A DNA stretch of 64,000 nt, from positions 620,001 through 684,000 of the forward strand of contig JADANN010000447.1 of the NCBI GenBank assembly GCA_018806985.1, in the 5' to 3' direction. The notes beneath the pieces are model-generated. The model was given only the letters and a program-made list of their open reading frames with translations. It was not told where the DNA came from and searched no databases. Position 1 is the stretch's first letter. Each line of letters starts with the position of its first letter. This DNA is from Angiostrongylus vasorum (lineage: Eukaryota; Nematoda; Chromadorea; Rhabditida; Metastrongylidae). Positions 54,401 to 62,949 of the stretch are shown piece by piece. The position numbers and the translations under genes are program-made.

Positions 54401-54732
54401 TCTCTTGTGTACAGTTCGTCGAAATCTATAGCACTTCGGCTTGAATAAATCTCACCTCGCCAGCGGTGCGCTTCGTCTGAAAGAGAAACAGTGATTGTCG
54501 AACTGTACCAAAATAGTGGAAGCACGCTACAATTCCACGCATTTCTAATGAAAAAAACTGCGATCAATACATACGCAAAACATATGAATTACAAGAAAGA
54601 AAAGTGGTGGAATACATTCTTAACAGACAACAGACACTCTGGAAGCAGATAAGGAAGCAAATACCTTCGAGATTTTTTGATAGACTTGCCTTCACCAGGC
54701 GAATAGATAGCAGCTGAATACACGAATGACAT
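29813..54732 (-). CDS. sma-1: beta-heavy spectrin (SMA-1/karst type), 27 exons
   Basis: Giant actin-crosslinking protein of the sub-membrane cytoskeleton. In the family it pairs with alpha-spectrin at apical membranes of epithelia and supports elongation morphogenesis. Exons read from splice sites: 54732-54696 (uncertain), 54476-54373, 51308-51126, 49234-49131, 49071-48999, 48307-48200, 48053-47878, 47770-47674, 47528-47397, 47140-47031, 46943-46866, 46582-46491, 46411-46321, 46248-46191, 46120-46004, 45844-45741, 45423-45306, 45237-45154, 45076-44952, 44884-44707, 42284-42183, 42013-41909, 41771-41635, 41467-41197, 40452-40286, 39413-30667, 30135-29813. All phases agree and the total is 12,021 nt (about 4,006 residues), close to the roughly 4,000 usual for beta-H spectrins. 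Domains: CH1 about 90-200, CH2 about 210-325, about 30 spectrin repeats, SH3 about 875-925 in repeat 5, PH about 3721-3828. The SH3 and repeat number separate it from conventional beta-spectrin (about 17 repeats, no SH3). The first exon and the last exon are the least certain. Confidence 0.93.
30667..39413 (-). CDS. sma-1: sma-1 exon 26: 8.7-kb exon, about 25 spectrin repeats plus PH domain
   Basis: One uninterrupted reading frame of 8,747 nt. I count about 25 spectrin repeats by the conserved helix-A tryptophan region, e.g. [103 protein letters not shown] charged linker ([19 protein letters not shown], then Ser/Arg-rich [13 protein letters not shown]) leads to a PH domain at 31201 to about 30880, beginning [20 protein letters not shown] and containing [19 protein letters not shown] and the C-terminal [13 protein letters not shown] tryptophan helix. 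The PH domain should bind phosphoinositides at the membrane (family knowledge). Acceptor GTTAAG at 39416-39414. The donor ATGC|GTAAGT at 30667/30666 is a perfect consensus. Reading on past it gives only a short unrelated tail. Confidence 0.96.
39774..40076 (-). repeat. R390 copy inside sma-1 intron 25
   Basis: A minus-strand copy, so it has the same orientation as the host gene. It lacks the terminal 80 or so bases (the CACTTGAACGGCC end) and finishes with CGGTAAACCGTTGGGAGG. It accounts for most of the length of this intron. Confidence 0.6.
40286..40452 (-). CDS. sma-1: sma-1 exon 25: helix C completing repeat 5
   Basis: The exon lies between an acceptor with eight T's (TTTTTTTTAG) and the donor ATGAG|GTAAT. 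It reads [20 protein letters not shown] then [20 protein letters not shown] and ends SDNIKLM plus a split arginine codon. The arginine is completed by the first base of the 8.7-kb exon, giving [14 protein letters not shown], a typical repeat junction. Both neighbouring introns are several hundred bases, and the downstream one holds an R390 repeat. Confidence 0.9.
41197..41467 (-). CDS. sma-1: sma-1 exon 24: SH3 domain inserted in spectrin repeat 5
   Basis: This exon starts in a spectrin helix ([13 protein letters not shown]), passes through a serine/threonine-rich linker, then encodes an SH3 domain. Visible SH3 features are the ALYDY-like strand MLYKYEG, the glycine/acidic RT-loop region ([12 protein letters not shown]), the double tryptophan [14 protein letters not shown], and the closing [10 protein letters not shown]. 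Donor ACG|GTAGGC joins in phase 0 to the exon at 40452-40286, whose protein resumes helix C of the interrupted repeat. An SH3 inside repeat 5 is diagnostic of beta-heavy spectrin. The domain probably recruits proline-rich apical partners; that role is a family inference. Confidence 0.93.
41635..47140 (-). CDS. sma-1: sma-1 exons 10-23: linker and spectrin repeats 1-5 (first part)
   Basis: Exons 10-12 (47140-47031, 46943-46866, 46582-46491) encode the conserved region after CH2, including [20 protein letters not shown] and [20 protein letters not shown]. Exons 13-23 encode the first spectrin repeats. Repeat starts are visible as [58 protein letters not shown] and [20 protein letters not shown]. 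Helix C segments such as [20 protein letters not shown] follow the usual spacing. Most introns here are 60-320 bp. Intron 20 (42285-44706) is 2.4 kb. The short exon at 45844-45741 was placed by its acceptor (ATATAG) and the continuous frame [20 protein letters not shown]. Confidence 0.9.
42285..44706 (-). other. sma-1 intron 20 (2.4 kb), contents unresolved
   Basis: Far longer than the neighbouring introns. None of the SINE, R390 or foldback families was seen in it. Two minus-strand stretches look mildly protein-like: 44276-44560 ([20 protein letters not shown], then [19 protein letters not shown]) and 43181-43426 ([20 protein letters not shown]). Neither could be assigned to a family. They may be decayed retroelement pieces or chance frames. 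Confidence 0.4.
47397..51308 (-). CDS. sma-1: sma-1 exons 3-9: tandem calponin-homology actin-binding domain
   Basis: Seven exons build the N-terminal actin-binding module. Exon 3 (51308-51126) carries the pre-CH helix and start of CH1 ([20 protein letters not shown], then [10 protein letters not shown]). Exons 4-6 (49234-49131, 49071-48999, 48307-48200) continue CH1 with [52 protein letters not shown]. Exons 7-9 (48053-47878, 47770-47674, 47528-47397) are CH2 with [58 protein letters not shown] and VSLYYHHF. These are hallmark beta-spectrin CH signatures with no gap. Exon 5 appears to use a GC donor (CAG|GCACGT). Intron 3 (1.9 kb) is large and holds no recognisable gene. Confidence 0.93.
48354..48437. 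repeat. TCTA/TA compound microsatellite in sma-1 intron 5
   Basis: About nine TCTA units run directly into about 24 TA units without interruption. It lies inside the 691-bp intron between exons 5 and 6 and is probably length-polymorphic. Confidence 0.9.
49235..51125 (-). other. sma-1 intron 3 (1.9 kb), nothing recognised
   Basis: Ordinary AT-rich sequence. None of the repeat families defined in this window was found, and the open frames have no recognisable similarity. Confidence 0.5.
52118..52996 (+). mobile_element. 5'-truncated Penelope-like element (PLE) in sma-1 intron 2
   Basis: An 879-bp insertion lies antisense to the host gene. It is flanked by the 12-bp direct repeat ATCCACACCTTA at 52106-52117 and 52997-53008, which I read as the target-site duplication. 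It carries a GIY-YIG endonuclease frame, followed by a 3' region with the hammerhead-like motif (52881-52906) and a tail shared with the remnant at 2.25-2.58 kb. A 22-bp segment near its left end (about 52166-52188) is the reverse complement of its right end (about 52976-52998), so the element has inverted ends. The reverse transcriptase part is absent. Confidence 0.8.
52167..52620 (+). pseudogene. GIY-YIG endonuclease region of a PLE, frameshifted
   Basis: The frame from 52167 contains a cysteine motif (CVICPYG, then [20 protein letters not shown]), which is the CxxC plus GIY-YIG arrangement found at the C-terminus of Penelope-like polymerases. The conserved YIG, the arginine of TGRPLSIR and the following RIKEQL helix are present. 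Near 52545-52570 the frame shifts: the frame used upstream ends in KTPARKTS and a stop. The neighbouring frame reads [18 protein letters not shown] and then TAG, the usual kind of PLE C-terminus. The copy lacks the reverse transcriptase and is frameshifted, so it is not expected to be active. Confidence 0.8.
53009..54372 (-). other. remainder of sma-1 intron 2 beyond the PLE, nothing recognised
   Basis: AT-rich. It contains a stretch rich in short direct repeats (AACACCTATGG / AACACAGGTTC around 54150-54180) but no gene or listed repeat family. Confidence 0.5.
54373..54732 (-). CDS. sma-1: sma-1 5' exons 1-2 (start of protein)
   Basis: Exon 2 (54476-54373) lies between a TTTCAG acceptor and a GTGAGT donor and encodes an acidic segment containing [21 protein letters not shown], which joins in frame to the next exon's [10 protein letters not shown]. 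It starts with two bases of a split codon. A candidate exon 1 (ATG at 54732-54730, [12 protein letters not shown], donor after 54696) supplies the missing base and keeps frame. A stronger-looking donor 19 bases further on (AAG then GTATTT) would put exon 2 out of frame. A second possibility is that the mRNA is trans-spliced at the 54477 acceptor and translation starts at the in-frame ATG at 54393-54391. Exon 2 is well supported as coding, exon 1 much less. Confidence 0.6.
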
Positions 54733-55880
54733 AGTTCGATTAAGCCCGCATATAATGTCCAGAATCGAATGCCACGATAATAGTTGTGGTCAGTTAGTTT
54801 TCATGCAGTAGCTCGTCAGGGTCAATCGTAGTGAACGTCAACTAGCGAAAGAAACGATGATGCCGACGTATGCATGCCGGTATGTGGGTCGACACATGGA
54901 ATATAGTTAAGAGAGGGGTGGGTGTGTGTTAGATCGAACGAAGTATGAAGGGTCAAGGCGATCTCTACTCTCACTGCCGTAACGGATGTAACACTAACGT
55001 CGAATAGCGGGGGGCAGTACCAGTTGATGTCGACCATCACCGATTTTTTTCTCTTTCGAACGAACAAGCGAATCGAATCACCCAAGCAGTACCAACTACG
55101 GCGATTTGATACTATTCGATCCACTTACGAAATCTCTTCGCGTGTGCAAACACTCCACTCACATGACAATCGCAAACGCTCACTTGTTTGGTAACAGATC
55201 CATCGCTCTAATCAGATTTTTTTCATAAATGAAAGAAATTTCGATAGTAAAGAACTGGTAGCGAATTGTTACTTTTTAACAGAATGGTGAATAGATTACC
55301 ATATTTCAAAGATATCACCGCGATAGTACACGTTACAAAGAAAGTCGCCTTTATCTTTTTACAAACAAACGGCTACCCTCAAAACATGAAGAAGTAATGA
55401 TGTTGCACGGAATGGTTTCAAAGGACTCACCTGTACGTTCCTGTTGTGATTGTCAAGCTAGATAAGCTTAGCTTTGGATGAGATTACCGTAATAATCACA
55501 AGTTCTGTTAAATATGCGGATATTGCTAATACTAATGCATATTCTCATCCAATACCGAAGAACTTTGGATTCGAAAGAGATCGAGAATAAGAGCGAAAGA
55601 ATAACCCAAAGGTATACATGTGTCCACAGTGTCGAGCGGATGCCATTGTGACACGGATGTGTTACGAGTGTGAAGGCTAGCCAGCCATATGCGTAATGGG
55701 GCTGTGATGCAGATGTCACAGATGCAGATGTGTTGGAAGTACCCGTGTACGACGGTAAACTCCAGAATTGATTCGTATAGGTGAAGTTCTGACTGTCAGT
55801 TGTCAAAAGAGGTGACAATAATAAGCCATAATTGCAAGTAAGACAATATGGGATGTGAATCTTTCGGTTCCAGAAATACG
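54733..55880 (-). promoter_or_regulatory. upstream region of sma-1 (possible promoter/5' UTR)
   Basis: This is the sequence immediately 5' of the earliest candidate sma-1 ATG. It is less AT-rich than the flanks and free of the dispersed repeats that fill the rest of the window. It includes a near-palindrome around 54860-54885 and a direct repeat of GATGCAGATGT at about 55709-55735. No convincing TATA box or known factor site could be picked out by eye. The promoter role is inferred from position only. Confidence 0.3.
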
Positions 55881-55889
55881 TTTCACCAA

Positions 55890-56250
55890 AAGGGAAAGTA
55901 AAGTAAACCGATCATCCTGAGCACGGTGCCAGTTCGACTCTGCCTCAGGTTCACCAAACCCCCTAATACTTCCGGGGGGCGAGAAATTTATATCAGACCT
56001 TTCTAGGAAAAGTTCACTGTCTGCAATCAATGTGTAAATACTCTGCTCTGGCTATCTCAGCACTCCAAAAAGCATCGAATCGATCTGCACTCAACGACAT
56101 TACTGACGAAAGGGAAATCCTCAAGAAACAGCGGAACCAATTTGTGAAATGTTTAAAGACCTTCGTGGATGATGGTTGCGTGGAAACGAGTCGAATGCAA
56201 AAAAGTGTTGGGATCCGCAAGGTAGATGTGAAGACAGGGTCTGAAAAAAA
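55890..56250 (+). repeat. SINE-like repeat, family B (degenerate head)
   Basis: The B-box-like CAGTTCGACTCTGCC is followed by the shared body (CTTCCGGGGGGCGAGAAATT) and the family-B tail (AGACCTTCGTGGATGATGG, GTTGGGATCCGCAAGG). Open frames here are by-products of the repeat. Confidence 0.5.
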
Positions 56251-56944
56251 ATGAAAACTCGAAACATTAACCATGCACCTATATCACACTCTCTGAGTCA
56301 CACTAACAAGAAAATAGGCTATTTTATAACCTACAGATGATAAAAAAACTACAAGCTAACATAACGCTAGCGACAGAAAATGCCTAGCCTACTAGTGAAG
56401 GAATTCAGGTCTAATCAAAGAATTTATAACTTTTTAAGGATAAAGAAGTAGTTTAGTAAACATATACTGTTTGGCTACCCGATTATCCTCGAAGAACAGT
56501 GGATTTCATGTAACTCTACAGAATTTATACACTTTCTAAATAACTGTTCCTAACTTTATATGACAAAAAACAATAAAAACCAAAACAGAATCTGCCGCAT
56601 GAAGTTCAATGACATAAGCGACACCTAATCACAGGATAATCCAGGAACAAACTCCGATTACGAGACTGTTTTGTTACGCAGTTAATGTTCAGAAATTATC
56701 TGACATCTAATGAAAGGGTGATGGTTGGTCTTAAAAAACTGAAACGAACACCAACTTAACAAATCGAAATGACATTGAGATATTTGCAAAACCTGAACCC
56801 CCAGGAGAGATCCCAAATCGCGATGGCCTTTTCCGGGCGCTCACTTAACGTAGAAGAAATCCTTGAAATCGAAATCACTGCAGTACTTTGTTACCAAAAA
56901 TATCACCAAAACCAAATTTTAGCCCTTGTTCCTACAATAGAAAA

Positions 56945-57335
56945 CTTACATACTTGACACTTGAATGGCCCGTCTTCACTGGTTGCGCGTGTCCCAGCAC
57001 AATCTCCATTCTTCGGAGACTTGCTGGCTAAGCCATTGTGGTTCCCTGGAATCCCGAGGTCAGCCTGGCCAAAGTCTGCCCCAGGTCTTCACCACCACAG
57101 GCAGCAGCCTTTGTGGATAAGAGAAGATCTGCCACCATGCGACTAGTTCGATACCAGGACACCAGGACGGTAGTGCATCCTGGTATTGGTTTACTCTTAG
57201 CTAGGCTTCCTGATGGAAACGTCGGACTCCTTCTCAGCTTGGGAGACCCTGCCAAGGGATTAATCTCCAGCTGTACATCGCAGTCCGACACCCAGGAACA
57301 TCTCCCAACCACGATGAGGCGGTAAACCGTTGGAC
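56945..57335 (-). repeat. R390 copy, left member of an inverted pair
   Basis: A complete minus-strand copy from TACTTGACACTTGAATGGCC to CGGTAAACCGTTGGACTC. A plus-strand copy begins about 430 bases to the right. Confidence 0.65.
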
Positions 57336-57764
57336 TCTTACGATAGAAAACACTAAAAGTTGATTTGCTTCAACATCAAAAAAAAATAGTTCTAAACCAG
57401 AAGTTTACTACTGGGATATAAAAGTTTGCTGACCCTATCCACATTAAAAATACTAGTATAATTTGGACAAACAAGGGGTCATTCGAAGAGAAAAAACACT
57501 AGCTAAAATCCAGAAGTTTCGTGATAGACCAAGACCCTATCACCTTGACCATCCGCAAGTGAAACATGTTAAGAGTCTTTACTGTAATGTCAAAATTTGT
57601 TCTGAACGCGTACAACGTGTACATGACTGAAAGAAGTTTATTCTTAAGTAACCACTAAAACGTCGATTGATTGCTTTTTTACCCACTAAATAGAAGGCAA
57701 TAGAACTCAAAGGTCCTATGAACAGTTAACCAGAACCGCTAAAGACGATAAACGTATCATAACT

Positions 57765-58130
57765 CCACCTCTCAACAGTTTACCGCCTCATCGTGGCTGG
57801 GAGATGTTCCTGGGTGTCGCACTGCGATGTACAGCTGGGAGATTCGTCCCCTTGCAAGGTCTCCCAAGCTAAGGAGTCTGGCATTTCCATCAGGAATCGT
57901 AGCTAAGACTAAATCAATACCAGGATCCACCATCGCCTTGGTATCAAAGTCGCATGGTGGCAAATCTCCCTCTGATCCACAAGGACTGCGACTCCTTGTC
58001 GTGGTAACGAACTGCGGCAGACTTCAGCCAGGGTGTCCTCGGCATTCCGGGGAACCACAATGGTTTAACAAGCAAATCTCCAAAAACAGTGAGGACGGAC
58101 CGTTCAAGTGTCAAGTAAGTAACTCCACCG
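57765..58130 (+). repeat. R390 copy, right member of an inverted pair
   Basis: From CTCTCAACAGTTTACCGCC to GTTCAAGTGTCAAGTAAG. Together with the preceding copy it could form a hairpin of more than 350 bp. Confidence 0.65.
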
Positions 58131-59101
58131 AGTATTGACTGCCGAATAACACGGATTTCCACGTGTCTTCGCAGATATTTTCGGGACCGTTTTAATATTT
58201 AAAAAAACAAAAAATGTTGTAGTGCAGTCAGTCAAAGGCATCTCACCAGAGGATTCACTTCTACTTAATCATGATGTACTAAAATCCAAACACACGAATT
58301 CAGGTGCAAAACCCTGACCGACGACAAGAATTCACGTTTGTCCTGAAAAAAGACTGAAGTACCACAAAACATATTGAAAGCACTTTAGTAGAAGTACTGA
58401 TGAAGAACGCCTTTCTTTCTCTTCAAACGGAATACGCGAGGAAAAGAAAGCGTCAGAAACCACACACTACGAACTCGGCATTAGACTTTTTCCCTTGGAT
58501 TTCCGAATCATAAAACCGCACTTTTTCAAATGAACAGAGACTTAACAGCTTTTGGAGAGTAATGGCCTGGTTAGGAAAGGTTTATAATGATTGTATGACA
58601 AAGAAAAATCGACCAATATCGAGAAGATCGTTACTACTATCGAATGCGGACTAGGGCGTGTTAAACGAATGCGTATCGGCTTCGAGTAGCTCATAAATGG
58701 ACCGGAAGATCAATAGTGCAAAAGCATCAATCAATACGGCGTCGCACACTTAATGGGATGGCGGGAGTGCTGATGCGACAAGGAATTAGCCAACATTTTG
58801 TTACTTAACTACTTAAATGGGAAAAACCAGACTAGATCGATTAACTTAGGAGGGAAGAACCAGAGTGGGTCGATTTACACTATGTAGGCAGATTAAAACA
58901 TTTAGGAACTAATTTAGAAAACCACGAATTCTATCCTCCCAAAACTGCTCTACAACTGGCTTACAGGGATCCAGCATTTGGGACAGAGAACCATGATATG
59001 AGTGAACAATGAGGACTCCGATGGCATGGCAGAGAACAACTCTCTAAAGATCGCCTTCTATTTGATCTCCGTACAAAGAATCAATACTTTCTTGGACTAC
59101 T

Positions 59102-59172
59102 GAGCTAGTGCGAAGTTGGTATAAAAGTACACAAGTAAATATAGAAACATTTTTACACCAACCTCGTGTCAG
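59102..59172. repeat. short foldback derivative
   Basis: GCTAGTGCGAAGTTGGTATA on the left is roughly the inverse of ACACCAACCTCGTGTCAG on the right, with about 20 bases between. It has the foldback-family termini without the internal motif. Confidence 0.45.
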
Positions 59173-59387
59173 ATCGATAGCCCAAGAAAGTGTGGAACAA
59201 ATCACACCATCCACCACTTTCCGTGACCTACTCTATAAGAGACACAAAGTAGCAAAACGCTCCTTGACACTGACCTTGGCGCCATTTGATTTCATAGCTT
59301 CGTTAGAAGACACCATTGAAAGGACCGAACTTTTAATATACAGCCCTCAGTGCTACATAAATTTATTCTCGTAATAAAAAAACCAGA

Positions 59388-59668
59388 AGGCGCGTGTGGC
59401 GCAGTGATCGGAGGCGCCCTGCAACGCACACTTGGAATGGATCCCCGCGCCCATGGCCCACCAGGTCTTCCATCCCTCCGGTGTCGGCAAATTGGTACCA
59501 GACTTGTCTTGGAAGATAGCAGAAGTGGCTCGACACATCGGTAGGCCACCGCAAGTCATTCTAAAGGCCAGATATGCATTCAAACACCTCCAAACAATGC
59601 TTAATGAAGTCGAGTGCATGGCGCATAGCTCAGGGGATTGATCAACGCCGAGAGCTTTATCGTTTTTT
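59388..59668 (+). repeat. SINE-like repeat, family A (best copy)
   Basis: The most regular copy. Its head starts GGCGCGTGTGGCGCAGTGAT and closes with GGATCCCCGCGCCC, whose ends can pair like an acceptor stem. Then CCCTCCGGTGTCGGCAAATT, GGTACCAGACTTGTCTTGG, the GGCCACCGCAAG block and GAAGTCGAGTGCATGGCGC, ending near AGAGCTTTATCG plus T's. Long open frames on both strands are by-products. Confidence 0.65.
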
Positions 59669-60727
59669 TATCCTTTAATAAAAAACCAACGCTTCGACCT
59701 CAGCTGATGCCAACACTAGTGGACATTGCGTTCGCTATATCCCAATCAAAAAAGACTCCAAAGGGCATAAGACTGACATGCAAAGTGTCGCACGAAGAGT
59801 AACGACGATTTAAAGTGCAACCGATAAACATTTACATTGACGTATAAGCAAAACTCTAGCAGCCAAAATTAAACATTCTTCACCTACAAGCGTTAGCCAT
59901 TCTTATTCCATAGAAAGTAAACTGTCAACAATTTAGACCACAGTGATCTCCAGGAATAAATCCGTACCAAAGTTCAGATGTCCAAAATCCATTTGACCGG
60001 CTTAATGTCGCTCTCGGTAGTATGCAGGCGGTTTGAAAGAAATCCTCTCGTGAAGAAGACAGTATAACCCACTAGTGTAATACCGATATTCTGCACATTT
60101 GCAAAGACCACAAACATTAAACGCTTAGAAAAGTAAACGCAACACAAGACGGATAACGTGCCATGATACTGAGCCAACAGCCATCCATCCGAAGATCAAA
60201 AGAAAGAATTCTCTGTCACTGTCAACTTCTACGCACTCTTCTCGAGTAGAAAAGAAACAGAAGAGACTTCTTACTATGAAACTGACTACTATGACGGAGT
60301 AGAAACGTGTTGGCGTCGAACGTTGATAACCGTTGTTCGGAGGGCGCTGCTCTGCCTCTTATGGGATTAAAGGGCGTCCGCAGCAGCCGGTTGCCCCCCT
60401 CTGCTTCGCACTTTTCACTACCAGTTTTCAAGTTGTAAAGACCTGATACAACAATATATATATAGATTCAAAAAGTTGGATCTTCGAAAGAAGCAAAAAA
60501 AACATAAACATTACCACCAACGAACGTTTGTAAACAATCTGACAATGTTTGAATAACACAAAGAACAAGCAAAACCAGTGGACGCCAGTGTCAGCAAACA
60601 ATATTTGTAACTATGAGAACAAACACTTAAATATATGCTTTGAATTGACGCTTACAAGAGTACTTACTATGACTTTAGCTCAAAAAAATGATCAATAACC
60701 TAAAACACTCATCTATTTAGGATAGGA

Positions 60728-61112
60728 CCTCCCAACGGTTTACCGCCTCATCGTGGCTGGGAGGTGGTCCTGGGTGTCGGACTGCGATGTACAGCGAGGG
60801 ATTCATCCCCCTGTCAGGGTCTCCCAAGCTCAGAAGGAGTCCGACGTTTCCATTAGGAGTAAACCAATACCAGGATCCATCACCGTCTTAATGTCAAACT
60901 AGTCGCATGGTGGCAATTGATGCATTTGATGCACAAGGACTGCGACTGCCTGCGGTGGTGAAGACCTGGGGCAGACTTTGGCCAGGCCGACCTCGGGATT
61001 CCAGGAAAGCAAAGTGGCTTAACCAGCAAATCTCCGAAAAGTGGAGGTTATGCTGGCGACAGCACAATCAGTGACAGGACGGGTCATTCAAGTATCAAGT
61101 ATTTAGGATAGA
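60728..61112 (+). repeat. R390 copy
   Basis: A near-complete plus-strand copy, CCTCCCAACGGTTTACCGCC to TCAAGTATCAAGTATTTAGG, with a small internal duplication around GATGCATTTGATGC. Confidence 0.65.
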
Positions 61113-61318
61113 AAGACCACAGACTACCATGCGCTGATCATTCCAAATTACTAACTCGGTTTGTTTTCTCTTCATTTAATACAAACGCACTTCCCACTAC
61201 ATGCAATGTTTCCAAACCAGATCGGATTCTCAGAACCCTCAAAAAGTATGCAATACACTGCACTAGAGCGACTTTCACTTAATCTTGGCGTGAAATCAAT
61301 AAATTTCTTCGGATTCTT

Positions 61319-61500
61319 CAGCTTACACGAGGTTTTTACGCAACTCTCGTTCGACTAACGCCTCGATGTTTTCGTCTTCCTCAGAATGGATGACCCGAGT
61401 TGGTGCCCACAGTCGTTCATCCCTTGATCATCGGCTCCGAGGACGACGGAAACGTCGAATCGTTAGCCGAACAACAGTTGTATAACAACCTCGTGTAAGC
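61319..61500. repeat. foldback element, compact copy
   Basis: The left end AGCTTACACGAGG and right end CCTCGTGTAAGCC are exact inverted termini. The arms include CGACTAACGCCTCGATG / CGTCGAATCGTTAGCCG and CCGAGTTGG / GATCATCGGCTCCGAGG. The total is about 180 bp with a minimal spacer, probably the most intact representative of the family shape. Confidence 0.7.
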
Positions 61501-61784
61501 CAAACAATCCAAAGAAATCTGGTATGCAATATGCTTTTACTGCAATGTTCTTCAAGGACGCGCTTAACTTGCTTGAAGACTGGCTTCTTTCCTATATCCC
61601 AATATTAAGCCTTGCAACGTCATATCAAAGTTTTCTTAGGATGAGTTCACGTATCGACAGGACGGCTGTTATAATTTGATTCGAATAAACTTACTTGAAG
61701 TATATGACATTATATTGAGTATTCTACTACTTCCTGTCATACAAAAGAATTAGCGCTGATGTGTAACGAATAAGTACAAGGAAT

Positions 61785-61978
61785 GATACTTGATACTTGA
61801 ACGGCCTTTCCTCACTGGTTGGCCCCAGCACAATCTCCATTTTTCAAAGGTTTGCTGGTTAAGCCATTATGATTCTCTGGAATCCCGAGGTCGGCCTGGT
61901 CAAAGTCTGCCCCAGGTCCCCGCCACCACAGGCAGTCGCAACCCTTGTGGATCAGAGGGAGATTTGCCACAATGCTAC
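61785..61978 (-). repeat. R390 half copy
   Basis: The minus-strand end half only (TACTTGAACGGCC to GAGATTTGCCACAATG). It is truncated where unrelated AT-rich sequence starts. It is inverted relative to the copy at 60.7 kb. Confidence 0.55.
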
Positions 61979-62127
61979 TTTGGTAACACGTACTGTACAG
62001 AAATAATCGTTCAATACAAGCATTAAAAGCGACTATCAGGAAACTGCGCATATCTCTAAGTGTTTCACTGTGTCAGTAATTAAAACTATCTAACAATAAT
62101 AATAACGAAAAATAGTAAATAAATTGA

Positions 62128-62388
62128 ATGAAGAAAGCAAGCAGAATTCCGGATACCTTGGAAAAGACAGCAAAGGTACGCGCACAACTAAAACCGGAGT
62201 TAAGGAGGATTTCAAATGGCGGAGATTTATTAAAAGAAAAAAAGCCCGACGAATGGTTCCTTCCTAGAAATTACGAGGGTGAATGCGTTCTCAGAACAGA
62301 CAAACGATCGCAGAGCATCGAAGAGAACACAATGAGACAAACAGGATCTAAATCTTCTATATCTTCAAAAAAGAACGCATTTCAATAA
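62128..62388 (+). CDS. unrecognised small reading frame, possible exon
   Basis: An 86-codon frame from ATG, lysine/glutamate-rich: AQLKPELRRISNGGDLLKEK, then KPDEWFLPRNYEGECVLRTD and a serine/lysine-rich end. It is not inside any repeat family defined here and its composition is more protein-like than the surrounding DNA. No domain is recognised. A GTACGCGC donor-like site after CAGCAAAG could truncate it. Chance is a real alternative. Confidence 0.2.
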   Translation: MKKASRIPDTLEKTAKVRAQLKPELRRISNGGDLLKEKKPDEWFLPRNYEGECVLRTDKRSQSIEENTMRQTGSKSSISSKKNAFQ

Positions 62389-62794
62389 AAACAGAAAATT
62401 GCAATAATACTGCTCTAGAAAGTAAAAAATGTAAGACACTATCGCACTAACTAACTAGGCCACCATGTTGGTGGATCACCTTGACGTTAAGGTGGATCTT
62501 GACACGAAAGCAACCATATATTTGCCGCCCGTAGACACAGAGGAATTCAGATTATGGGCTCCTGGAAATCGATTCTACTAAAGGACAGCAATAAAGCGAC
62601 AGAGAAGTGCATGAGAGTTGGTTCGAAGTCGCCTTCAACAAGCAATGTACACATTCACTTTAAGTGAGCTCGAAAGGCTACCTGTCCTATCAATGGAAAC
62701 AGAAATATGGGCTTATACAAAAAACGTAACACTCTGCCAACGGCAGAAACTAGTGGTGAGTTTGTTGTCCGCTCGAATCACTTGATGAGATGGA

Positions 62795-62945
62795 TATTTG
62801 GACACTTAGATGGGCCACCTTCACTGGTGGTGCAGTTCCTACCGCAATTCCCATTCTCAGAAGACTTGCTGGTTTGACAACCTAACCGAAGCCTTCTTCA
62901 GGTCATCACCACCCCAAGGAATCACCACTCTTGAGGACCACTTCA
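62795..62945 (-). repeat. R390 diverged fragment
   Basis: GGACACTTAGATGGGCC, CCATTCTCAGAAGACTTGCTG and GGTCATCACCACCCCAAGG keep the order of the first third of the minus-strand unit, with deletions. Confidence 0.45.
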
Positions 62946-62949
62946 TGAC

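Noticed and set aside
56961..57325. Frames in the R390 copies as a conserved protein family
   Set aside because: The frames differ between copies, are broken by stops and indels, and run on both strands.
59292..59641. Overlapping 60-90 codon frames on both strands as genes
   Set aside because: They coincide exactly with a family A SINE copy; the same frames recur, broken, in other copies.
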